A stretch of DNA of 64,000 nt from Gordonia liuliyuniae (lineage in GTDB: Bacteria; Actinomycetota; Actinomycetes; Mycobacteriales; Mycobacteriaceae). Position 1 is the stretch's first letter. Every line of letters begins with the position of its first letter. Both the position numbers and the translations under genes were made by a program. This document shows, in pieces, positions 7,696 to 14,657 of this stretch. The stretch is taken from the NCBI RefSeq assembly GCF_021739025.1, contig NZ_JAKKOT010000003.1, positions 825,421 through 889,420 of the forward strand, written 5' to 3'. The notes beneath the pieces were generated by a model. The model saw only the letters and a program-made list of their open reading frames with translations, did not search any database and was not told the origin of the DNA.

Positions 7696-8736
7696 TCAGT
7701 CGAGCGGAGGGAGCTGCTCATACGATCCGCCGCCGTTGCCGCGGCCCGGTCCGCCGCGGGTCAACCGCTTCGGGAGACGTTCGGCGAGCCCGCCGATCGG
7801 CGCGACCGATGCGTTGAGCAGTTCGACGATGTCGTTGAGACGGTCGACGGTCTCCTGCATCGCCGCGAGGTTCGGGGGGAGCGACGCGAGCGTCGCGGAC
7901 AGCTCGGTGAACTTGTCGAGCGGACCGCCCTCCTCGATGAGACGGTCCAGAGCACCACCCTCGCCCAGCAACTGGTCGAGCAGACCCTCGTCACTCGCGG
8001 CGCGGTCGAGGAGTCCGTCCTGTTTGGCGAGCTTCTCGAGTATTCCGTCCGGCGCGGTCAACTTGTCGACGATGCCGCCCTCCGAGGTGAGGCGCTCCAG
8101 GATGCCTTCGTTCTCGGTGAACTGGTCGACGACGCCGCCCTCGCGTGTGAGGCGGTCGAGCGGGCCGTCCTTGGCGGCGAGCCGCATCAGGATGCCGTTC
8201 TCGTCGGTCATCAGATCGAGGAAACCGCCTTCGGAGGTGAGGCGTTCGAGAATGCCTTCGTTCTCGGTGAACTGGTCGACGACACCGCCCTCGCGTGTGA
8301 GGCGGTCGAGCGGGCCGTCCTTGGCGGCGAGCCGCATCAGGATGCCGTTCTCGTCGGTCATCTGATCGAGGATGCCGCCCTGCTCGGTCAACTTCTCGAG
8401 CAGACCGTTCGGCGCGGTGAGTCGGTCGATGACGCCGCCCGGCTGGACCAAACGGTCGAGCGGGCCGCCGTTGGCCAGAAGTCTGCCGAACGGACGGTCC
8501 GGCCCGAGGAGGTCGGCCACTTGGCTGAGGATCGCGAGCGGGGCGCGCACCGACGCGACGCCTGCCTCCGGCTCGACGCCGAGGACCTCGTTCACCTCGG
8601 ACTCGATGCTGCCGGCGGTCAGCCGTACGACGTTGATGACCGACTCGGCCGTACCGAGCACGACACCGGTCGTCGCGAATCCGACGCGGAACGGAAGACT
8701 GAGGACGTCGCGTGGATCGATCGGTGACCTGCTCAT
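7696..8736 (-). CDS. decapeptide-repeat protein of unknown function
   Basis: A 346-residue protein not recognised as a known family. Residues 1-80 include a short hydrophobic stretch (FRVGFATTGVVLG). From about residue 82 to 280 the chain consists of some 19-20 consecutive ten-residue units with consensus [ILVP][LVI]D[RK]LTxEGG, for example PLDRLTREGG, ILERLTSEGG, VVDQFTENEG. The tail is Gly/Arg/Pro-rich (GGPGRGNGGG). Spacing of hydrophobic residues every ten positions with Gly at the turn suggests a regular solenoid or helical-hairpin array. Five units (50 residues) are duplicated almost perfectly at DNA level. Neighbours give no clear function; it starts 34 bases beyond the stop of the HhH-GPD gene and may share its transcript. 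Confidence 0.75.
   Translation of the reverse strand: MSRSPIDPRDVLSLPFRVGFATTGVVLGTAESVINVVRLTAGSIESEVNEVLGVEPEAGVASVRAPLAILSQVADLLGPDRPFGRLLANGGPLDRLVQPGGVIDRLTAPNGLLEKLTEQGGILDQMTDENGILMRLAAKDGPLDRLTREGGVVDQFTENEGILERLTSEGGFLDLMTDENGILMRLAAKDGPLDRLTREGGVVDQFTENEGILERLTSEGGIVDKLTAPDGILEKLAKQDGLLDRAASDEGLLDQLLGEGGALDRLIEEGGPLDKFTELSATLASLPPNLAAMQETVDRLNDIVELLNASVAPIGGLAERLPKRLTRGGPGRGNGGGSYEQLPPLD
8062..8361 (-). repeat. 150-bp in-frame tandem duplication
   Basis: The segments 8062-8211 and 8212-8361 are nearly identical, with an exact offset of 150 bp (fifty codons, five decapeptide units). Few synonymous differences separate the copies (for example gatgcc/aatgcc and acgccg/acaccg), so the duplication is recent or kept homogeneous by gene conversion. 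Confidence 0.85.
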
Positions 8737-8770
8737 GCGCGAAAGTGTACCTGGCGGTTGCAGGAACTCG

Positions 8771-9334
8771 TCACTTCTTCGCAGCGGCTTTCGCGGCCTT
8801 CTTGAACTCGCGGACCTTGATCAGCGAGTCGCCGTCGACGACGTCGGCCACCGAGCGGAAACCCTTCTTGCCGTAGTCTCCGGTCACCGTCGTCCAACCG
8901 CTCGGCTTCACATCGAGTTGCTTCGCGAGGAGAGCGGTGAAGATCTTGGCCTTCTGCTCGCCGAAACCGGGAAGTGCTCGGATCCTGGCGAACAGGTCCT
9001 TCCCCGTCTTCGCGGTTGTCCAGATCGCCTCGGTGTCGCCGTCGTAGTCGGAGACGACCACTCGCGCCAACTCCTGGATGCGCCCGGCCATCGACCGTCC
9101 GTACCGGTGCACGGCCGGGGGAGTGGCACACAGATCGGCGAACACCTCCGGGTCGGCCGCCGCGATCGCCTCCGGATCGAGCGAGCCGAAACGCTCGGCG
9201 ATCTTCGCCGGACCGGCGAACGCGCGCTCCATCGGGAACTGCTGATCCAACAGCATTCCCGTCAGGAGTGCGAAAGCGTCGGTGGACAGCAGTTCGTCTG
9301 CGACCGGGTCTTGAGCAATCTGCAGATTCGCCAT
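8771..9334 (-). CDS. HhH-GPD-type base-excision DNA repair protein
   Basis: A 187-residue protein of the actinobacterial HhH-GPD group. The helix-hairpin-helix is seen as ALPGFGEQKAKIFTALLAK near residue 120-140, with SLDPEAIAAADPEVF and the invariant-looking GWTTVTGDYGKKG towards the C-terminus. The end is Lys/Ala-rich (EFKKAAKAAAKK), probably aiding DNA contact. Catalytic Asp after the hairpin is not in the canonical LPGVGxxTA place, so glycosylase activity is inferred from family only. It is divergent from the secreted protein gene at 9400. Confidence 0.75.
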   Translation of the reverse strand: MANLQIAQDPVADELLSTDAFALLTGMLLDQQFPMERAFAGPAKIAERFGSLDPEAIAAADPEVFADLCATPPAVHRYGRSMAGRIQELARVVVSDYDGDTEAIWTTAKTGKDLFARIRALPGFGEQKAKIFTALLAKQLDVKPSGWTTVTGDYGKKGFRSVADVVDGDSLIKVREFKKAAKAAAKK

Positions 9335-9399
9335 GACGACATGGTAAGCGGTGGCACACTGGCCGCATGCGCGAACAGGGGCTCAAGCGGGATGCACAC

Positions 9400-9906
9400 A
9401 TGTCGGTCATCAGACGCGGCGCGGTGGCGTTGTCGGCTACCGCCCTCGCGGGCGCCGGCATCGTCGCCGCGACGCCCGACGCCACGGCGGCTCCGTGGGT
9501 CGGGGAGCACTACGTGAAGACGATCCGGTGCTCGGTCGCCGACCCGTGGCCTGCGCCGCGGATCCCCGTATCGATCGACCTCTACAGCGGTATCAAGTTT
9601 CCGTCCGACGGCCTGCCCGGCCCGGCGATCTCGTTGCGGGCCAACGACCCTCGCTCGGGAGGCCAGTGGGGCAACGTCACCGAGTACACGATCTCCACGA
9701 CGGTGAAGTGGAAGAACCTCCGGACCGGGCGCAGCGGGAAGGTGACCGTTCCCACGCGCGCCACCCACTACCAGTGGGAGGCCGTCGTTCACCCGGGCAA
9801 GGGGCCGGTGCGTTTGACGATCAAACAGAAGGTCGGTGCGCTCGCCTGGGTTCCGATGGTCAACCCGCAGTACCGGACGTGCACGACCACCTCGCCCAGT
9901 TGGTGA
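9400..9906 (+). CDS. secreted protein of unknown function
   Basis: A 168-residue protein with a clear signal peptide: RR near the start, the hydrophobic AVALSATALAGAGIVAA core and a cleavage context DATAAPW. The mature part is Trp- and Thr-rich with two cysteines (IRCSVADPW and YRTCTT) that could pair, and alternating hydrophobic residues suggesting a beta-sandwich. I do not recognise a family. An upstream in-frame ATG at 9367 would add eleven charged residues before the signal; I prefer 9400. Its stop codon lies inside a 15-bp tandem repeat. Confidence 0.65.
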   Translation: MSVIRRGAVALSATALAGAGIVAATPDATAAPWVGEHYVKTIRCSVADPWPAPRIPVSIDLYSGIKFPSDGLPGPAISLRANDPRSGGQWGNVTEYTISTTVKWKNLRTGRSGKVTVPTRATHYQWEAVVHPGKGPVRLTIKQKVGALAWVPMVNPQYRTCTTTSPSW

Positions 9907-9957
9907 AGGCCCAGTCGGCGAAGGGCTAGTTGGTGAAGGGCTAGTCGGTGAGTGTGA
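9898..9957 (+). repeat. four tandem 15-bp units across a stop codon
   Basis: Units begin at 9898, 9913, 9928 and 9943, with the form AGT[TC]GG[TC]GAAGGGCT. The stop codon of the secreted protein (TGA, 9904-9906) is inside the first unit, so the array extends from the coding end into the 66-bp gap before the convergent lipase-like gene. Confidence 0.75.
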
Positions 9958-9972
9958 GGGTGCTGCGCTGAT

Positions 9973-11187
9973 TCAGAAGAGCTTCTTCAAGAACGCGGTG
10001 AGCGCAGTCTTCTCCTGGTGATCGGCGTCCTTTACATCGCCCGTCAGGTAGGTCTTCGCTGACACCTTGTTGCTCGCGAGTTGCGCGGTCGTCAGGTACT
10101 GGAGGCTGGCCGGGACGTCGGTGTCGTCGTCTACCAGCTTCTGGCTCAACATGATCGGACGGCTGAAACCGCTCGACGGCAAGGCGAGCTGCGTGCGTAG
10201 GTCTGAGGTCAACGTCCGCTCCGACGAGATCGGCTTACGCACCAGGTCCGCGACGTTCGACGATCCGACCGCTTTGGTGAGGGCCGGCTCGCACAGCTTC
10301 TTCGCCTTGGTGACGAGTTCGCGCCCACGCGTCGACAGCAGCGGGGCGATCTCGTCGGACGGCAGCGACGACAGGGTGTAGACGACGTCGGCGACAGTCG
10401 ACGGCGACACCTTCGCCGATTGCGGGCTCAGGCCGGTCACCACGTCGGCGTAGCCGACGGGGAGGGTGGTCGCCGTGGCGCCGCGGAAGTCCAGTTTCGC
10501 CGACCCGGACTTCGACGCGGTCCTCGCGAGATCGACGGCGACAGCGGCTCCCTGTCCGTCGCCGACCGCAGCCCAGCGCGACGACAACGACGGCTCGACG
10601 TCGAGGGCGGCCCGCACCGCATCGGTCACGCCCTTCGCGGCGACCGAGTAGTCGACGTACTGCGGGGAACCGTCGGTGCCGATCACCGAGTAGTCAGGGA
10701 CGACCACCGCGTAGTCCTCGCGCAGCAGGTCGGACACGGCGCCGGTGTCGCGAGCGACTCGTGCCTGGGTGGGTCCGCAGTCTTCGGAGACCCCGTCGGC
10801 GTCGTGGGCGTATGCGACGACCGGCCAACCGGCCGCCGGAGCCTTGCCTTTCGGAGTCAGCACGACGGCCGTCGTCAAGTGTGTGCGGTCGTCGCTGCCC
10901 TGCGTCCAGAAGCTGTACTGCTGACCGTTCGCGGCGCCGGTCACGAGGCTGTCGTCGGCGATGGGTCTGCTCGCGAACACCGAGCCTGCGGTCTGGCCAC
11001 CGCGCGCCGTCTCGCCTGCGGCCTGTTCGGGGTCGGCGAACGCCTGGGTGGTGCAGACTCCGGCGCCGATGAGTCCGGCCGCCACGGCGACGGCTCCGAC
11101 CGCGACCGTCGGACGCGACGTGAGCGCACGGCGTTTCGGCCGTCCGGGGCCGGGGGTTGCGACGATGCGGCGGGGTTGCGCGGTCAT
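9973..11187 (-). CDS. secreted lipase-like alpha/beta-hydrolase without the catalytic serine
   Basis: A 404-residue exported protein: Arg/Lys-rich start, then the hydrophobic signal segment VAVGAVAVAAGLIGAGVC. The chain has the layout of actinobacterial secretory lipases (PF03583-like): GWPVVAYAHDADG as oxyanion region, DYAVVVPDYSVIGTDG, and a C-terminal ADHQ histidine. The nucleophile elbow GxSxG reads GDGQG (WAAVGDGQGAAVAVDLA), with Gly replacing Ser, so it is probably not an ordinary esterase. ATG at 11187 follows GAGGA by eight bases; the longer open frame upstream overlaps the promoter. It is followed, on the same strand upstream, by two other exported proteins. Confidence 0.65.
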   Translation of the reverse strand: MTAQPRRIVATPGPGRPKRRALTSRPTVAVGAVAVAAGLIGAGVCTTQAFADPEQAAGETARGGQTAGSVFASRPIADDSLVTGAANGQQYSFWTQGSDDRTHLTTAVVLTPKGKAPAAGWPVVAYAHDADGVSEDCGPTQARVARDTGAVSDLLREDYAVVVPDYSVIGTDGSPQYVDYSVAAKGVTDAVRAALDVEPSLSSRWAAVGDGQGAAVAVDLARTASKSGSAKLDFRGATATTLPVGYADVVTGLSPQSAKVSPSTVADVVYTLSSLPSDEIAPLLSTRGRELVTKAKKLCEPALTKAVGSSNVADLVRKPISSERTLTSDLRTQLALPSSGFSRPIMLSQKLVDDDTDVPASLQYLTTAQLASNKVSAKTYLTGDVKDADHQEKTALTAFLKKLF

Positions 11188-11233
11188 GGAGGTGTCCTCG
11201 AGTCTTCTGCGGTGAACGTGGCGTTCGGCTGGG

Positions 11234-12346
11234 TCAGTCATTGGTGACTGCGCCCAGGGCGGGGAGGAAGTAGCAGGTGCGCCCGCCGGTCGTCGTGGTG
11301 CCGAAGACGGCAGACAGAACCGTGCCCTCACCGGTCGACGCACGTGCCATGCGGATCCCGTGGAATCCGTCGGCGGCGGCGAGTGCCTTCAACAGCGGGC
11401 CCGCGGACTTGTCGTCGCCGAGGGGCTTGAGTGCTTCCATCCCACCCTGCATCGTCGACGTGTTGAACCACGCGACCTGGAGGTTGGCTGAGTCGGGCTT
11501 GGACGGCGGAACCAACGCGTACGCTGTCTCACCGTCGTCGACGGCCTGCAGGGCCTTCGATGCGTTCGGGTCCACGAGCTTCAGGAGATTGTCGGCTCCG
11601 GTGCCGCGCAGCAGGTTCGCCAGGGCGGAGTCCTTAGCGACGGGCCACGGACCGGGCGCGGCGACGGCGGGCGCCGTCACGATGCCGAGCGGGTTGTCGT
11701 CGGTCGGGGCGGCGCAGAACGGCGCGATCGCGGGGGAGAGCATCTGGGTTCCGGTGAGCTTCTCGAGCGTCGCGATCACATTGCCGCTGCCTGCCTTCTC
11801 CGCGGCGGGCGTCGTCGCGGTGCCCGACACCGGACTGGGCGCAGTCGCATTCGGATCAGGCACGTTTGGATCCGTCGCGTTCGGATCGGTCGCGTTCGGA
11901 TCGGTCGCGTTCGGATCGGTCTGCAGGAGCGAGTCGAGTGCGTCGGGGTTGATGCCGAAGCTGGTCAACAGTCCGGACGGGTCGATCTGTCCTTCCGAGC
12001 CGAGGATCGACGAGAGCGCGCCGATCGCCGATTCGTCGCCGCCGGACTGTTTGAGAGCGCGCAGAAGTTCTGCGAGCTCGGCGTCGCCGGGGATGCCGGA
12101 GAGAGTCGGGGTCTCGCCTTCGGGCGTGGCTGGCGCGGTGGGGGTGGCTGGCGCGCTGGGAGTGGCTGGCGCGGTGGGCGTGGCTGGCGCGGTGGGAGTG
12201 GTGGGACTTGTCGTCTCAGGTTCTGCGGTCGCGTGCCCGGGAGCGCCGAGGGCGACTGCCAATGCGGCTGCTGCGCCGACGATTCCGATCCGAACCGAGC
12301 TTCTGACGACGGCCACTGGCTTCCTCCACAACTGCTGAGTCGCCAC
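11234..12346 (-). CDS. secreted Pro/Thr/Ala-rich repeat protein
   Basis: A 370-residue exported protein of unknown function. After the signal segment (IGIVGAAAALAVALGAPGHATA) comes a Pro-Thr-Ala linker made of six-residue PTAPAT repeats (about residues 46-75), a helical Leu-rich part (LAELLRALKQ), a second spacer of five-residue TDPNA repeats (about residues 143-165), and a C-terminal globular domain with two cysteines (IAPFCAAP and GRTCYFLPA). The organisation, wall-spanning linker plus folded domain, resembles cell-envelope proteins of mycolata. It lies between two other exported proteins on the same strand; the next downstream start is 47 bp away. Confidence 0.7.
   Translation of the reverse strand: MATQQLWRKPVAVVRSSVRIGIVGAAAALAVALGAPGHATAEPETTSPTTPTAPATPTAPATPSAPATPTAPATPEGETPTLSGIPGDAELAELLRALKQSGGDESAIGALSSILGSEGQIDPSGLLTSFGINPDALDSLLQTDPNATDPNATDPNATDPNVPDPNATAPSPVSGTATTPAAEKAGSGNVIATLEKLTGTQMLSPAIAPFCAAPTDDNPLGIVTAPAVAAPGPWPVAKDSALANLLRGTGADNLLKLVDPNASKALQAVDDGETAYALVPPSKPDSANLQVAWFNTSTMQGGMEALKPLGDDKSAGPLLKALAAADGFHGIRMARASTGEGTVLSAVFGTTTTGGRTCYFLPALGAVTND
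11844..11918 (-). repeat. 15-bp tandem repeat coding TDPNA
   Basis: Three identical units (gtcgcgttcggatcg on the plus strand) at 11874-11888, 11889-11903 and 11904-11918 are followed by two degenerate ones at 11844-11873. They encode the minus-strand pentapeptide repeat TDPNA. Confidence 0.8.
12126..12197 (-). repeat. four tandem 18-bp units coding the Pro/Thr/Ala linker
   Basis: Units of GTGGCTGGCGCGGTGGGN begin at 12126, 12144, 12162 and 12180 on the plus strand, with single-base differences, and encode six-residue repeats of the exported protein. Confidence 0.8.
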
Positions 12347-12452
12347 ACGAGCATTGTTGCTGGTGTGACAGATGGTGTTGGAGTTAATAGTGGTGCGGTC
12401 GGTGGGCGAAACTCAAGGAGCGAGTCCGAGTTGTGACATTGCCGCGACACGA

Positions 12453-12485
12453 CAGTGCCCTCCGGGTGGGACCCGGAGGGCACTG
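12453..12485 (-). terminator. strong hairpin terminator
   Basis: A perfect 15-bp stem, CAGTGCCCTCCGGGT paired with ACCCGGAGGGCACTG, loop of three bases, 17 bases after the stop of the minus-strand gene at 12503. There is no U-run. Confidence 0.75.
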
Positions 12486-12502
12486 ATCGTCGCGGTCTGG
12501 GG

Positions 12503-13468
12503 TCAGATGATCGCGGTGCCGATGGTCGGCGCGATCATGCACGAGATGGTGCGACCCTTGGTCTTGGTGGTCACTTCGCCGTAGACGGTCGAGACGATGC
12601 GGCCACGGCCGGTCTTCGCGATACCGGTGAAGGTGCCCGGACCCTTGGTGGCGTTGATCTTCGCATTCGGCTTCAGTGTGGTCTGTCCGGTGCGACCGTT
12701 CTCCAGGTTCAGCCAGGAGACGTAGAGTCGGTGGGCCGACGACGCCTTCGCCGGGCCGGTGCCGAGGCTCGTGTAGACGAATCCGGCCTGACCACGCTTC
12801 GGTCCGGGAGCGGGGGCCGACTGCGGGCCCGCGGTCGCCAGCGCCATGCCGACCGAGTTGCCGTTGCCGGGCATGCAGCCGAAGCCGAGTGTCGGGTACA
12901 GGAACTGCTGGATACGCGGCTTCTTCGGCCCGGTCGGGATGTTCGGCGCGTCCTTGTCCTTGGCTGCGTCGCGCTTGGCCGCCGGAATGGCGCCCGCGGC
13001 GACGGCCTGCTGCTTGCCGGGCTCGCCGAGGAAGTCGATGAGGCTGCGCCAGGTGGCTCCGGCCTGCTTCGGGACGGCCGGATTGTCGGCGAGGGAGCGC
13101 GCATGGTCGAGCAGCGCGGTGTCGACCTTGCCGTTCTCGTCGCGTGTGGCGACCGAGCCGAGCAGCGCAGGGGCGAAGGTGCCGAGTGATTTGAGGATCT
13201 CGGGGTCGACGTCGGGCGCCTTGTCGGGGAGCGGAATGGTCTGCTCGGACGGCGTCTCGGCAGTGGTGGCGGGCTCGGCGTGCGCCGTGGCCGGGGCGAT
13301 GAGAGCGCCGGTCACCGCGAATGCGGCGACGAGCGTGGCGGTGCGGCTGATGCGCGCGAATCGCACTGCGGATCCAATCGGTAGATGGGACGGACGGTGA
13401 CGCGAGTCTAACGCGAACACCATGAAACTACTGAGGCTGGTGTGAAAATTGTTATCCGTGTGAAACAT
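12503..13468 (-). CDS. secreted protein of unknown function
   Basis: A 321-residue form is open from 13468, but the conserved part begins with a signal peptide ISRTATLVAAFAVTGALIAPATAHA that could also be translated from ATG 13423 or a GTG near 13366; no strong ribosome site decides this. The mature part has a helical N-terminal half (DPEILKSLGTFAPALLG, RSLIDFLGEPGKQQA) and a C-terminal half with two cysteines (FGCMPGNGNS and TISCMIAP) and small Gly-rich beta segments. The C-terminal half has the same general character as the neighbouring exported protein at 11234-12346 (folded, two Cys), suggesting related families. Function unknown. A strong hairpin follows the stop. Confidence 0.65.
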   Translation of the reverse strand: MFHTDNNFHTSLSSFMVFALDSRHRPSHLPIGSAVRFARISRTATLVAAFAVTGALIAPATAHAEPATTAETPSEQTIPLPDKAPDVDPEILKSLGTFAPALLGSVATRDENGKVDTALLDHARSLADNPAVPKQAGATWRSLIDFLGEPGKQQAVAAGAIPAAKRDAAKDKDAPNIPTGPKKPRIQQFLYPTLGFGCMPGNGNSVGMALATAGPQSAPAPGPKRGQAGFVYTSLGTGPAKASSAHRLYVSWLNLENGRTGQTTLKPNAKINATKGPGTFTGIAKTGRGRIVSTVYGEVTTKTKGRTISCMIAPTIGTAII

Positions 13469-13525
13469 GGGGTGACGGTGGCGTCATCGAGCACCGGTAG
13501 CCTCGAAACATCTGCCGTCTCCTGG

Positions 13526-13553
13526 TTAGATTCGTCAGAGTTAGATTCGTCAG
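13526..13553 (+). repeat. direct repeat TTAGATTCGTCAG x2
   Basis: Two identical 13-bp copies, 15 bp apart, lie 57-85 bases before the start of the thiamine-type binding-protein gene. They could be a regulator site or another instance of the 15-bp tandem repetition seen elsewhere in the window. I see no thi-box riboswitch in this leader. Confidence 0.5.
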
Positions 13554-13610
13554 GGACCGGTGCGCCGTTACGGCGGACAGCACGCCGCAGAGACCGCAGG
13601 AGACCACCGA

Positions 13611-14657
13611 GTGGAGAACCTTGCAGTGAAACGCAGAGCGCAGACGATGCGTCGGCTACTGGCGGTCGGCGTCGTCGCCGTCGTCGCCGCCAGTTCGTTC
13701 GCGTGTACGTCGTCCGACGGCGCCGACGAGGTGAATCTGCTGACCCACGACTCGTTCGAACTCCCGCAGAATCTGCTCGACAAGTTTCAGGACGAGACCG
13801 GACTCAAACTGAACATCGTGCGGTCCGGAGACGCCGGACAGCTGTCGTCGGTGGTGTCACTGACTCCGGGATCGCCTAAGGGTGACGCCGTGTTCGGCAT
13901 CGACAACACCTTCGCCGCCCGGCCGATCGATGCGGGGGCGCTGGAGCCGTACACATCGCCCCTCGCGAAGAACGGCGCAGCCGACTATGCGGTGGGCCCT
14001 CACCCCGGCCAGCTGACGGCGGTCGACCGCGGCGACGTCTGCGTCAACGTCGACGAAGCGTGGTTCGACAGCAACCGACTCGAGCCGCCGACCAGCATCG
14101 ACGACCTGGTCGACCCCGAGTACCGCGACCTGACGGTGCTGATGGACCCGGCGACGTCGTCGCCCGGCATGAGCTTCTTGCTGTCGACCGTCGGCCGCTA
14201 CGGGAAGAAGGCCCCGGACTACTGGCGCGCACTGAGCGGCAACGGCGCGCAGGTCGTGGCGGGCTGGGAGATCGCCTACAACCAAGTCTTCAGTGCCGGA
14301 GAGGGGCACGGCGACAAGCCGATCGTCGTCTCGTACGCGTCGAGTCCGGCCGCGACGCCGGGCACCCACGCCATCCTCGACAGCTGCTTCGCGCAGATCG
14401 AGTACGTCGGCGTGCTCAAGGGCGCGCGCAATGTGGAGGGCGCGAAGAAGGCCGTCGACTTCCTACTCAGTCCCGAGGTGCAGGCCGCGCTGCCGACCTC
14501 GATGTACGTGTATCCCGTCCAGAAGGGTGTTCAGCTGCCCTTCTCCTGGCGTCAGCGAGCGCCGGCCCCAGCGTGGACCGTGCGCATGGACCCCGACTAC
14601 ATCAACAAGAACCGTGAGGAATGGCTCACGCAGTGGCGCGAGACGGTGAAACGCTGA
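13611..14657 (+). CDS. ABC transporter substrate-binding lipoprotein, thiamine type
   Basis: A 348-residue lipoprotein: signal segment LLAVGVVAVVAASSFAC with a lipobox cysteine, then the periplasmic-binding fold of the thiamine/iron(III) group (NLLTHDSFELPQNLLDKF, DAVFGIDNTFAARPID, DRGDVCVNVDEAWF, ATSSPGMSFLL, C-terminal PTSMYVYPVQKGV). It is the binding subunit for the fused permease and ATPase that follow, with a 37-bp overlap into the permease. GTG 13611 is preceded by AGGAG at seven bases; GTG 13626 is a reasonable alternative. Thiamine (or a phosphate of it) is the inferred ligand by family; no riboswitch supports it. Confidence 0.8.
   Translation: MENLAVKRRAQTMRRLLAVGVVAVVAASSFACTSSDGADEVNLLTHDSFELPQNLLDKFQDETGLKLNIVRSGDAGQLSSVVSLTPGSPKGDAVFGIDNTFAARPIDAGALEPYTSPLAKNGAADYAVGPHPGQLTAVDRGDVCVNVDEAWFDSNRLEPPTSIDDLVDPEYRDLTVLMDPATSSPGMSFLLSTVGRYGKKAPDYWRALSGNGAQVVAGWEIAYNQVFSAGEGHGDKPIVVSYASSPAATPGTHAILDSCFAQIEYVGVLKGARNVEGAKKAVDFLLSPEVQAALPTSMYVYPVQKGVQLPFSWRQRAPAPAWTVRMDPDYINKNREEWLTQWRETVKR

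Noticed and set aside
13440..13610. Thiamine pyrophosphate riboswitch before the importer operon
   Set aside because: Searched for CUGAGA and the ACC...GAUCUGG thi-box core; neither is present in the expected order.
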